Below, one piece after another: positions 36,968 to 46,440 of a stretch of DNA of 64,000 nt. The notes beneath the pieces were generated by a model that ran no database searches, was not told the origin of the DNA, and was given only the letters and a program-made list of their open reading frames with translations. This stretch comes from Ursus arctos (lineage: Eukaryota; Chordata; Mammalia; Carnivora; Ursidae): assembly GCF_023065955.2 (NCBI RefSeq), contig NW_026622797.1, forward strand, positions 53,193,689 to 53,257,688. The letters are read 5' to 3'. Positions within the stretch are counted from its first letter, which is position 1; every line of letters starts with the position of its first letter. A program made the position numbers and the translations under genes.

Positions 36968-37171
36968 AGTTTGTTTATTTGTTTGTTTGTTTGTTTGTTT
37001 GTTTGTTTAGAAGTGAGGAAGGGGCAAAGGGAGAGGGAGAGAGAGAACCTTAGGCAGACTCCACGCCTAGCTCAGAGCCTGACTCCGCACTCAGTGTCAC
37101 AACTCTGAGATCATGACCTGAGTGAAAATCAAGAATCAGAGGCTTAACCACCTGAACCACCCAGGAGCCCC
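36968..37171 (-). mobile_element. SINEC with (GTTT)n tail
   Basis: Antisense SINEC whose tail side is a (GTTT)n tract (36,970-37,008). The body is GA-rich and the head reads 'cctgaaccacccaggagcccc'. A short possible TSD 'aaaactt' lies at both ends (36,961-36,967 and 37,173-37,179). Confidence 0.93.
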
Positions 37172-37804
37172 TAAAACTTTGGGTTCTTGGTCTTTTTGAA
37201 TGAAAATTTTAGTATCAAATGGCACTCTTGAGTTGTGATTTAACTCAAAAATGACTATCGTCCCTAGGGAATCAGGTGTTTGTGTAGGTCAAATTTATTC
37301 CATGCCTGAGCACTTTGTGGTTTTCATTTGCCGTTCTAAATTTCTGTCCAGTTCCTTCCTTTCTAAAAATGCCTTGCATTAAAAATACTTACTATAGGGA
37401 AATCCAAATAAAAGTGTATTGTTTAAAGGAATACAAGGAGAAGTTCTATTTTCATTTTCTCTCTGTGGTAAGAGTAATTTTTTAAAGGGTAGATATATGC
37501 TAAGTACAAAATCATTTTTTCAGATTTTCTCGAATAGCACTTGGGCAGAAATTTTACGTGTGTGTATGGGATGGAGGTACTTTGTGTGAATGCCCCTGGG
37601 GTCTCTTCTGTCTAATCAGGCTCAAATTTCCTGAGATGTGAACTAAAGAAAGTGATATCAGCTGGTTACAAAGCAATTTTTATCTAAAGAAATAATATAT
37701 GATCAATATGCATAAATACTTAAGAGCGGAAATTAAACATATTTCTAAGAACTTTTTAGTAACTTTTATTCTACCCCACCCACACATTTGTTGGAGAAAA
37801 GAAA
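37172..37804. other. unique AT-rich sequence
   Basis: No gene or transposon recognised. Confidence 0.4.
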
Positions 37805-37985
37805 TTAGAAGGTTAAGAGTATGGCTCTGGTGCCAGGCAGACCTGGTTAACCTCTGAGGCTGTTTCCTCATCTGTGAAATAGAAATAATAGTATGTATCT
37901 CATAGATTTCAGTGAATACTAAGTGAGGAAATGTGAGTAAAGATTTAGGATAATACTTGGTACATACTGTGGTAGGGACTTGTGA
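37805..37985 (+). repeat. MIR SINE with internal deletion
   Basis: Starts 'ggttaagagtatggctctggtgccaggcagacctggtt', then jumps directly to 'aacctctgaggctgtttcctcatctgtgaaatag', so the middle of MIR is missing. It continues 'aataatagtatgtatctcatag' to 'aatacttggtacatactg'. Confidence 0.82.
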
Positions 37986-38015
37986 ACTACCTTACGATCA
38001 GTGGTCCACAGTGTT

Positions 38016-38228
38016 TTTAAAGGTTTGTTTTTTTTTTTAAGATTTTATTTATTTATTTGACAGAGATAGAGACAGCCAGCGAGAGAGGGAACACAAGCAG
38101 GGGGAGTGGGAGAGGAAGAAGCAGGCTCATAGCAGAGGAGCCTGATGTGGGGCTCGATCCCATAACGCCGGGATCACGCCCTGAGCCGAAGGCAGATGCT
38201 TAACCGCTGTGCCACCCAGGCGCCCCCA
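38016..38228 (-). mobile_element. young SINEC, perfect 14-bp TSD
   Basis: Antisense copy of the variant with 'gacagccagcgagagaggga', 'cataacgccgggatcacgcc' and 'gctgtgccacccaggcgccc'. Identical 14-bp TSD 'tggtccacagtgtt' at 38,002-38,015 and 38,229-38,242. Very close to the copies at 39,015 and 44,237. Confidence 0.97.
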
Positions 38229-38295
38229 TGGTCCACAGTGTTAAATGGATACTAGACTCACCTGGAAATCTTTAAAAAAAAGGAGTTGAGGGATT

Positions 38296-38482
38296 GGGCA
38301 CCTGGGTGGCTTAGTCATAAGCATCCAACTCTTGATTCTGGTTCAGGTCATGATCTTAGGGTTGTGAGATCAAGCCCCATCAGGCTCCATGCTGGGTGTG
38401 AGCCTGCTTAGATGCTCTTTCCCTCTGCCCCTGCCCCCCTTCTCTTCTCTCTCTCTCTCCCTCTCCCTCTTTAAAATAAATA
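38296..38482 (+). mobile_element. SINEC (older subfamily)
   Basis: Plus strand from 'gggcacctgggtggcttagt' through 'aactcttgattctggttcagg' and 'agggttgtgagatcaagccc' to a CT-rich body and 'ttaaaataaataac'. It sits inside the MER5-like element. No clear TSD. Confidence 0.92.
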
Positions 38483-38599
38483 ACTATATATACAAAGAAA
38501 TACTGATTTGCTGGTTTGGAAAGAGGCCCAGGCATTGGTAATTTTTTTAAAGCTCTTGAAGTGATGGCAATGTGTAACCAGGGATGAAACCACTACCTT

Positions 38600-38852
38600 T
38601 GGGGCGCCTGGGTGGCTCAGTCATTAAGCTTCTGCCTTCGGCTCAGGTTGTGATCCCAGGGTCCTGGGATCAAGCCCTGCATTGGGCTCCCTGCTCAGCA
38701 GGCAGCCTGCTTCTCCCTTTCCCACTCCCCCTGCTTGTGTTCCCTCTCTCACTGTGCCTCTCTCTGTCACATAAATAAAAATCTTTAAAAAAGAAAAGAA
38801 AAGAAAAGAAAGAAAAGAAAAGAAAAGAAAAGAAAAGAAAAGAAAAGAAAAG
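38600..38852 (+). mobile_element. SINEC with long (AAAAG)n tail and TSD
   Basis: Plus-strand SINEC with TSD 'accactacctt' at 38,589-38,599 and 38,853-38,863. After 'aaaaatctttaaaa' the tail has become an AAAAG simple repeat of about 64 nt (38,787-38,851). The Lys/Arg- or Phe/Leu-rich frames over it are artefacts of the repeat. Confidence 0.97.
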
Positions 38853-39014
38853 ACCACTACCTTAGTTTTGGGCATCATCAATACTCACAACCCCTACATA
38901 ATCCAGTTTTAAGCTTCTCATTCTCTATGCAATACATCCTTACTTTCCAGCTCGCTCTCATATCTCAGTAGAAGATTTTTCAACTCTATGAGGACCCAGG
39001 AATTCTATCACCTT

Positions 39015-39216
39015 TTTTTTTTAAAGATTTTATTTATTTATTTGAGAGAGAGAGAGAGACAGCCAGTGAGAGAGGGAGGGAACACAAGCAGGGGGAGTGG
39101 GAGAGGAAGAAGCAGGCTCACAGCGGAGGAGCCTGATGTGGGGCTCGATCCCACAACGCCGGGATCACGCCCTGAGCCGAAGGCAGACGCTTAACGACTG
39201 AGCCACCCAGGCGCCC
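39015..39216 (-). mobile_element. young SINEC, perfect 18-bp TSD
   Basis: Antisense copy with the same diagnostic variant as 38,016. Perfect 18-bp TSD 'caggaattctatcacctt' at 38,997-39,014 and 39,217-39,234. The longest and cleanest TSD in the window, suggesting one of its most recent insertions. Confidence 0.98.
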
Positions 39217-39399
39217 CAGGAATTCTATCACCTTAATACTGATCCTCCCCATCCCACCAACCTTTTATTCTCTCCCTGTTTAGCTTAAATTCCATGGTTC
39301 ATCATTAAAATTATTCACTTACATGTTTTCTCAGGTTCCTTAGCTCCTCTGTTTCACTCTCCCCATCTGGTATGGTATCTGGGTCTTCAAAGAGAGCTC

Positions 39400-41278
39400 C
39401 CAATGAAAAGGACCTCCCAGGGTTCTGTACCCTCCTCCCATAGCAAACCTGGCTGATATGTGGCTCACCTTAAACAACAGAATACAGTGGCAATAATACT
39501 GTGCCGGACCAGGCCTAAGACTAAAGAAGGACTGGCAGCTTCCCACTTGCATTTTGGGGAGCCCTAACCTAGTAATTGGAATTCAGCTCCCCTGCTGAAT
39601 TTCACCTCGCTGATGGCTCCATGGAGACATCACATGAAGGGGTCATATGGCAAAGAGATGCCTGGCAGTACCCAGCCTTGCAGTTGTCCCTGCCAAAGCA
39701 CCAGCTCAGTTTGAGCCCCAGATGATAGCAGCTTTGGCCAAAACCATGTGATGCAAAAGAACAGCATGGACAAGTCACATAATTATGAGAAATAATACAT
39801 TGCTGTTGCTTTAAACCATTATGTTTTGGGGGCTATTTATAGTGCAGCAATAGACAAATAGAAATTTATTCCTAGAAATATTATGCTGACATAATATAAA
39901 CCTAAAATTAGTGGCATTTTCTGTGGGACCAGACAGAAGGTAGAAGAGCCTTAACAAGACGATTAGTGAAGAATGGAAGGGGAGTGAAGAAATTACTATT
40001 GGGGACTGGGAAACCAGGGACCTGGGTTATGTACTAGCCAATCAGCTGAAAAAACTGTCACCTGTTTTATCATAAAAGCTAGAAAGGGTAGTTAATGAAG
40101 GGAGAATCTGAATAAGGAGATTTCCAAGCAGAATAAGGCTTTTGTTCAGTGAAGTGGGTGATAATGTGATCATTTTAAAATCCACCACGTTTTTAAAGGA
40201 ATTATAACCGCTTGAGATGGAAGGGACAAATAGTTCAAAAGGAAAAGACACTTTTGGCTCCTAACTTATAAAACAGGCAAGAGTCAGGCTGAGATGCAAA
40301 CATGGACCATGTCTTATGGAAAAGAAAGGATGGTCTTTGTGTAGGCAAGAGTTCAAAGAAGAGAACAAAGACCCAAGGAGAACTGGTCCCAGAGAACAAA
40401 TTTCTGTCTCAATAAATGTCTGTTCCTTGCCCCTGGAGTAGAGAAAATTGGTGGTATGTGCCCTGCTGGATTTCAGAATTGCTATGGACCAGTAACTCTT
40501 AATGTTTCCTGTCCCACCCCCTTTTAAATGGGAGCATCTCTTGTTTTCCTGTTGTGTCTTGCTGTCATATGTTGGGTGTTTGGCAAGAGGGAGGGAATCA
40601 GATACTGTGTCTTTACACATCTTCAGATCAAGTAGAAGTACACCCAAGGAGCAGGAGCAACCCCCACTGATGACATTGTAGGCTTCAAAGCCTGAGCATG
40701 ACACTATCCTGAGATGGAAGTTTTGAGGTCTTGGGAAGGGAGTGAATATATTTTACATATGGAAGAAATGTGAATCAATGAAAGCCACAGAATAGATTCT
40801 GATAGCTAGTCTCCAACCATAGCCCCAAATGTGCCACGCTTTCTTGTGGTCCTCTCCCTCACTGAGCCAACAGAATGTGGTAGAAGTGATACTATGCCAG
40901 TTCCAGGCCTCAGACTTAAAAAGTACTAGCAGCTTCTGCTTTTCTACTTTTAGAGCCCTGAGCTGCCATGCAATAAGTCTGACTACCTGCTAGAGATGCC
41001 AGGTGGAAGAGAAAAGGCCCTGACACTACACAGAGACAGAGAAGTCCAGCCGTCCCAGCCCAGTCGGCCAGCCATCTTGCCAAGATACAGACATGTGAGT
41101 GAGCTATTGTGGGCATTTCTGCCCATTCAAATCCACCATATTACTATAGCTCCGCCTGATACCTTGTGAAAAGGAAAAACCAACAGGTCAAACCATAGAC
41201 GTGTGAGAATTAACAAATTGTTGTTTTAAAATTACTGTGTCTGGGGATTTGTTATGCAGCGATAGATAACGGAAACAC
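39400..41278 (+). mobile_element. MLT1-type MaLR element: LTR, internal region, LTR
   Basis: Two related plus-strand LTRs about 0.47 kb long (about 39,400-39,865 and 40,804-41,278) flank about 0.94 kb. The LTRs share blocks in order: 'aacagaat.cagtggcaataatactgtgcc' / 'aacagaatgtggtagaagtgatactatgcc', '..ccaggcct', 'gagccctaacc' / 'gagccctgagc', and the ends 'agtgcagcaatagacaaatag' / 'tatgcagcgatagataacgg'. The internal part includes 'ctgctggatttcagaattgc' and 'ttaaatgggagcatctcttg', characteristic of MaLR internal sequence. No gag, pol or env reading frame is intact. Confidence 0.68.
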
Positions 41279-41639
41279 CTCAATTCGAACTGAACACAAT
41301 TCTTCCATTGTGCAAACATGGCAGGGGTACACTCAACAGAACGCTGGTGACTGGTCGTCACTTAAATCATAACCAAAATGTCAAGTGTGCTCTCAGGGAA
41401 ACGGAGTAATAATACTATGTGTCCCTAGTCTATGTACTCACTGGCCCACACCATCCTCTTCCTTACATTTTTCCCTCACCTCTTTCAAATAGTCAGTATC
41501 TCATCCTCCTCACTCTCCGCTTAAGACCTTTGCTCCTCCTTTACCTCTTAAAATAGAAGCTATGTAAAGACAACTTCCACAAACTCTCCATCTTTCACTT
41601 GTCTACACCTGGGACTATCTACTCAGCCTTGCCTTTTGG
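41279..41639. other. unique or unrecognisably diverged sequence
   Basis: CT-rich sequence leading into the L2; it may be the more diverged upstream part of that L2. Confidence 0.35.
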
Positions 41640-43100
41640 ATAAAGGGTCTATGCTTCTATTTAGTGCCAAGCCCTCCACTTTTGTACTAGATTTCATTCT
41701 CTATCACTTTAGCACCTCTTTCCTCTGCTTCACCAATTTTTCCCTCTCTACTGGATCATTCTCATTAGGAAAAAAATTCTCCCATCTTAAATCCTATCCT
41801 CTTGATCCCACTTTCCCATCCAATAATTGACATGTCAATGTTCCCTTTGTAAAGTCCCTCAAAAAAGTTGTCTCATTTCTTTTCACCTATTCTTTTCAAA
41901 ATTCACTCTAATAAGGAATTTACTCCCAATCACTTCACTAAATCATTTGTAGAGTCACCGATGACATCACTACCAATTGAGAAGTCCAAAAGCCAATTCT
42001 CAGTCCTTATTTTATTTGAACCATCAGCATTATTTGACGTAGTTGATGCATCCTTTTCTTCCATTTGCTGTCTTCACTTGAGTTCCAGGATGCATGCTCT
42101 CTTGGCTTATCGTCATTACCTAGCCCCTCCTTTAAGTCTCCTTTCCTGGCTCATCCTCATTTCACAATATCTGAAGTTGGAGTTGGACTGTTTGATAGTT
42201 GATCCATAGACTCTCCTCTTCTCCATGTACTTGTTTATATCATCCAGTCTCATGACTTCAAAAACCATCTGTATGTTGCTGTTGACCTCAAATGTATATT
42301 TCTAATCCTAATCTCTCCTTTAATACCCAGATTCATATCTGCTCACTCAACAATGGGCATCTCAAATTTAACATGCCTATAGTGAATTCCTGTCTTTGTT
42401 TCTCATACCACAACTAATTTCTCTCTCCCTCTCTCTCTCTCTTTTTTCCCCTGATCTTAACTGTGTACTTCCAATTACTCAGGCCAAAAACCTTAGAGTC
42501 ATCCTTAACTATTTTCTTTCTCTCACATCACACGTTCAGTCAAATACTATTGACTCTACCTTTAAGATATGTTCAAAATAGGGGCACTGCCTGGGTGGCA
42601 CAGTCAGTTAAGTGTCCAACTCTTGGTTTTGGCTCTGGTAGTGATCTCAGGATCAGGAGATCGAGCCCCACCTCAGGTTCCATGCTCTGCACAGAGTCTG
42701 CTTAAGACTTTCCCTCTGCCCCTCCTCACCCCCACACACTCTCTCTCTTTCTTTATAAAGATTTTATTTGTACTTGCTTCTGCATAGAATGCTCTTCTAA
42801 ATACCTTTATACTTGCTCCTTCACCTCCTTCTACTTTCAGAAATATACTTACAGTGAAGTTTTCCCAGATAATAGTGTCTAAAATCTCCAAGCATTCCTT
42901 AATACTCATTTCCTGCTTTATTTTTGTCTCTAGCAACCATACCAGTTATGTGTACATCTAGGAAATTTTTGTTTCCTATCTCTGCTAAAATGCAAGCTCC
43001 ACGAGAACAGGAATTTGTCTCCTTCTTGTTCACAGTTATTTCACTGTCAAGAACAGGGCCTAGCACATAGCAGGTGTTTCTTGAATGAATGTACGAGTAG
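41640..43100 (+). repeat. long L2 element with decayed reverse-transcriptase frame
   Basis: An L2 (CR1-clade LINE) in plus orientation reaching its 3' end ('gggcctagcacatagcaggt', 'ttcttgaatgaatg'). The frame 41,868-42,209 still reads 'QFSVLILFEPSALFDVVDASF', matching the LINE reverse-transcriptase block around the catalytic Asp. Near 42,245-42,290 the YADD catalytic site reads 'HLYVAV'. Downstream, 'ggccaaaaaccttagagtcatccttaac' and 'gctccacgagaacaggaattt' follow L2 order. A SINEC is inserted at 42,581. Confidence 0.82.
42581..42760 (+). mobile_element. SINEC inside L2
   Basis: Plus-strand SINEC from 'ggggcactgcctgggtggca' through 'ttggctctggtagtgatctcagg' to 'ctctctctttctttataaag'. The A-rich tail has decayed. 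L2 resumes with 'ttgcttctgcatagaatgct'. Confidence 0.92.
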
Positions 43101-43122
43101 CCCTAATAAAAATACAAATTCT

Positions 43123-43486
43123 AGAGCTGACACACTCAGTAACACGGGTGACCATCAAAAACATTATGCTGAGCTACGGAAACCAGACACAAAAGAGCAT
43201 GTACTGTATGAACCCAGCTATAAAAAGCACTAGAAAAGACAAAGCTAATCTATAATGACAGAAAACAAATGAGTGGAGGCCAGAGGCTGGGGGTGGGTGA
43301 GCACATTGACTGGAAGGGGATACAAGAGAACTTTTGGGGTTGTTGAAAATGTTTTTTATCTTGGCTGTACCAGTGGTTACACAGATATATACATTTGTTA
43401 AAACTTTTTTAATTTTACACTTAAAATGGCACATTTTGTTATATGTACTTATACATCAGTAAATTTGATTTTATATATTTGTATTT
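43123..43486 (+). mobile_element. 5'-truncated L1 3' end with perfect 17-bp TSD
   Basis: L1M-type 3' end: 'aaaacattatgctgagctac', 'gaaaccagacacaaaagagc', 'gaggccagaggctgggggtg', 'ggggttgttgaaaatgtttt', 'aattttacacttaaaatggc'. The flanks carry identical 17-bp 'ataaaaatacaaattct' at 43,106-43,122 and 43,487-43,503. It landed a few bases past the 3' end of the preceding L2. Confidence 0.88.
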
Positions 43487-43503
43487 ATAAAAATACAAAT
43501 TCT

Positions 43504-44223
43504 GTAGTTGGGACCATATGTCGTCAGGGTAAGTAAAAGAATGCCAGAAATATGGAGTTTATTTATGTCTTTGGGGTAATAAGATTCACAGTGATTTCAA
43601 GTGAAAAACAAATAAATCTCACCAATAGTTAAGTACAACAAACACAGTATTTAGAGAGCACCACATAAATTATACTTCCCTCTTTGCCAATGTAAGGAAT
43701 GTGTTATATCTTTAGGAAATATTAGCCAAATGTGTCATGCCACAGGTGTAGTTCTTCAGATTTTTTTTCTTTCAGCAAGATTCATTAATTTCTCTTTCTT
43801 ACTTAATAGGCTGTGCAACTAAATTTCTATTAAAATAAAGCCAGCATGGGAGGAAGTGCATCTCTAGGGATGAGGAGACAGTACAATGCCCCGTAGACCC
43901 CTCCACGTCCTAACAGGAAATTCAAAATGGGAATTTAATACAGAAAACCAGTGCAAGTCAAACACTATAAGAACAGTAAACTTAACTATTTCAGAGTATT
44001 TGAGAAAATGGCACAATTTAAAATAAAGAATCTTTGCAGACTCTGCTCCAAAAATACATTTCCAATAAATGTTGTTAGGCAGATCCAAAATACATACATT
44101 TGTATACATTACAGAAAAATAAATTTAACAAATAATATATGGAAATAATATACAGTAAGTAAATAAGGAAACTGATGAAATATTTTCATGGGACTTAAAA
44201 AGAGATTAATTGATGGAGACAAT
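43504..44223. other. unique AT-rich sequence
   Basis: No gene or transposon recognised. AT-rich, with domain-less short frames. Confidence 0.4.
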
Positions 44224-44236
44224 GTGACTTTTAAAT

Positions 44237-44441
44237 CTTTTTTTTTTTAAAGATTTTATTTATTTATTTGACAGAGATAGAGACAGCCAGCGAGAGAGGG
44301 AACACAAGCAGGGGGAGTGGGAGAGGAAGAAGCAGGCTCCTAGCAGAGGAGCCTGATGTGGGGCTTGATCCCATAACGCCGGGATCACGCCCTGAGCCAA
44401 AGGCAGACGCTTAACCACTGTGCCACCCAGGCGCCCCCCAA
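44237..44441 (-). mobile_element. young SINEC, perfect 13-bp TSD
   Basis: Antisense copy of the 38,016/39,015 variant, differing from 38,016 at only about five positions by eye. TSD 'gtgacttttaaat' at 44,224-44,236 and 44,442-44,454. The right TSD overlaps the left TSD of the next SINEC by 'aaat'. Confidence 0.97.
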
Positions 44442-44465
44442 GTGACTTTTAAATGGGCCTATTCT

Positions 44466-44674
44466 CCGGGCGCCTGGGTGCCTCAGCCGGTTGGGTGTCT
44501 GATTCCTGCGACTCTTGATTTCGGCTCAGGTAATGATCTCAGGGTTGTGAGTTTGAGCCCTGCCGGGGCTCTGTGCTCAGCAGGGAATCTGCTTGAGATT
44601 CTCTCTTTCTTCCTTCTACCCCTCCCGCCCACCCCCTCAAATAAATAAATAAATCTATAAAAATAAATAAAAAT
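44466..44674 (+). mobile_element. SINEC (older subfamily), perfect 15-bp TSD
   Basis: Plus-strand SINEC of an older type ('gactcttgatttcggctcagg', 'agggttgtgagtttgagccc') with an AAAT-rich tail. TSD 'aaatgggcctattct' at 44,451-44,465 and 44,675-44,689. The neighbour at 44,237 inserted next to it later. Confidence 0.96.
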
Positions 44675-44689
44675 AAATGGGCCTATTCT

Positions 44690-45105
44690 TCCTAAAGTCA
44701 TCTATACAGGAAAGAATTGTTATAACAAAACAGCAAACAGCCTAAATGAATCTCTAGAGAGTTACGCTATGTGAAAAAGCCAATCCAAAAAAGTCGCATA
44801 CTGTATGCTTGCATTTATATAAGATTCTTGAAATGACAAAATTATAGAAACAGAGCACAGATTATGGTTGAAAGGAATTACGGAAGTGGATGGGAACTGA
44901 AGGGAAGTGGGTGTGTCTACGAAAGGCCAACAGGAGAGAGCCTGGTGGTGGTAAAAATAAATATTCTATATCTTGATTATACCAACATCAGTGTCCTGGT
45001 TGGTACTGTGTGATAGTTTTGCAAGATGTGGGGGAAATTTGTTTTATTTATTACAACTGCATGCACATCTACAGTTATCTCAAAATCGAAAGTTTAATTT
45101 TGAAG
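44690..45105 (+). repeat. L1 3'-end fragment (L1M type)
   Basis: Ancient L1 3' end in plus orientation: 'gctatgtgaaaaagccaatcc', 'catactgtatgcttgcattt', 'gattcttgaaatgacaaaat', 'tagttttgcaagatgtggg' and 'tctacagttatctcaaaat'. The left edge may extend past the SINEC pair. Confidence 0.78.
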
Positions 45106-45204
45106 AATTGAATCAATTTCTTAACCATTTGGGAAAAAAATCAAGTTATTCCCTTATTTCGTTTTTTACACTAAAACTAATTCCAGAATGAAGAGTTAAA
45201 CATA

Positions 45205-45340
45205 AAATCAGCTCATAGCTACCATTTTTTGAGCAAATACTATGTGTCAGGTATATTTAGATATATTCTCACTTCATCCATCCATCCAAACTTATAAGAG
45301 AGGTTTACTATTTGACCAGAGAAAAATGAGGTTTTCCCAA
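45205..45340 (-). repeat. MIR SINE fragment
   Basis: Antisense MIR: 'agctaccattttttgagcaaatactatgtgtcaggtat', 'tattctcacttcatcc', 'acttataagagaggtttac'. Moderately diverged. Confidence 0.65.
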
Positions 45341-46049
45341 TTTTATGCATTAAAAAAGAAGAATCTCAAATAAAAGAGAAATGCACAACTATGTGTTAGC
45401 TCCAATTTAAATGAGTATGATTCTAAATATTTTAATTTCTTCCTTCTGTAACTATTTATATGCACTGGTTTGTCTGTAATGAATATATTTTGTGTCCTTA
45501 AAAATTTTTTGAGTTGGGCAAAGGTAACAAAATATGGAATTTTTGTCAAGGACAAAGAATACCTTACTAAGAGTGTATGGCTCTCACAGCACAATGAAAA
45601 AACCCCAGCTTAGCATAAACTATGTTTTAATAATTGCATCTAATTGCGAGGAATTGTTGAGCATTAATAATGTTTAAAGATGTTTAAAAAAAGAACAAGT
45701 ACCAATTACAAAGAAGAAACTTGGCAACAGAAATGACTGAATGGAAGAGACATACCTTTTTGGAAGGGTGGAGCTTGTAATTCTAATTACCTTTGTTCTC
45801 ATAGCCGCCCAGTGGCAGGAAGAGAGACAGGCAGTCCTGAGGCCAGTCAGTCAACCACAGTCTTCTAGGCAAGGATAACCAGTGCGTGGATTTGGTAACA
45901 GCACTGGGAATAGGAAGGAAGGGACAGAGATCAGAAAAGTAAGGAAGGAAGTGGGTAAGGCTAGGTGATTCATTAACAATAACGAACAATGGGCACCAAA
46001 AAGCCAACGTGTGATGTGATAGAAAAAATAACACCGGTGATAGTCTTGG
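45341..46049. other. unique AT-rich sequence
   Basis: No gene or transposon recognised. Two overlapping minus-strand frames near 45,783-46,103 lack domains. Confidence 0.4.
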
Positions 46050-46190
46050 TTTTGCCATGACCCAGATATGAAGCCTCGGGACAATCATTTTAAGAGACAA
46101 CATTCTCTTGGCTTCATTTTCCGCATGCCTACAATGAAGGGATTGCTCTGAAACTTCTCAGATCTCTCCCAGAGCTATCTAATATTTTGA
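46050..46190 (+). repeat. MIR/MIR3-like fragment
   Basis: Plus strand: 'gcttcattttccgcatgcctacaatgaagggattgctctg' followed by 'tctcccagagctatctaatattttga'. This is the order of a MIR-type 3' segment. Confidence 0.6.
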
Positions 46191-46224
46191 AGCTGGGTTA
46201 CTGGAATGATTATAGTAACCTTAA

Positions 46225-46440
46225 CAGACATTTCAGGAAAGAATCTGATCCCAAAGGCTCAGATTTAGATTCTGACAATACCACTGTTGTGTGACCTTGA
46301 ACAAATTACTCAACCCCTCTTGTGCGTCAGTTTCCTTTGTAAAATGGGAATAATAATAACATTGCCTATAGCATAGGATTGTCCCATATAAACCTGTAGG
46401 AGTGCCTGGCACATTCTAAGCCCCAACAGATATGAGCAAT
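46225..46440 (+). repeat. MIR SINE
   Basis: Plus-strand MIR: 'cactgttgtgtgaccttgaacaaattactcaacccctct', 'cagtttcctttgtaaaatggg', 'aataataataacattgcctat', 'gagtgcctggcacattctaag'. Confidence 0.85.

Larger units (their letters stand above)
37999..38599 (+). repeat. MER5-like DNA transposon, split by SINECs
   Basis: A MER5A-like (hAT-Charlie non-autonomous) element can be followed through the insertions: 'cagtggtccacagtgttaaa', 'agactcacctggaaatcttt', then 'aaatactgatttgctgg', 'aggcccaggcattggtaatt', 'aaagctcttgaagtgatggcaatgtgtaacc' and 'gatgaaaccacta'. Its terminal inverted repeats correspond to the 'cagtggt' start and 'accact' end. Two SINECs lie inside and a third abuts its end. Confidence 0.75.

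Noticed and set aside
43477..43500. 10-bp perfect inverted repeat with a 4-nt loop
   Set aside because: Simple AT-rich hairpin at the L1 TSD boundary; it arises from the junction of the L1 tail and target site.
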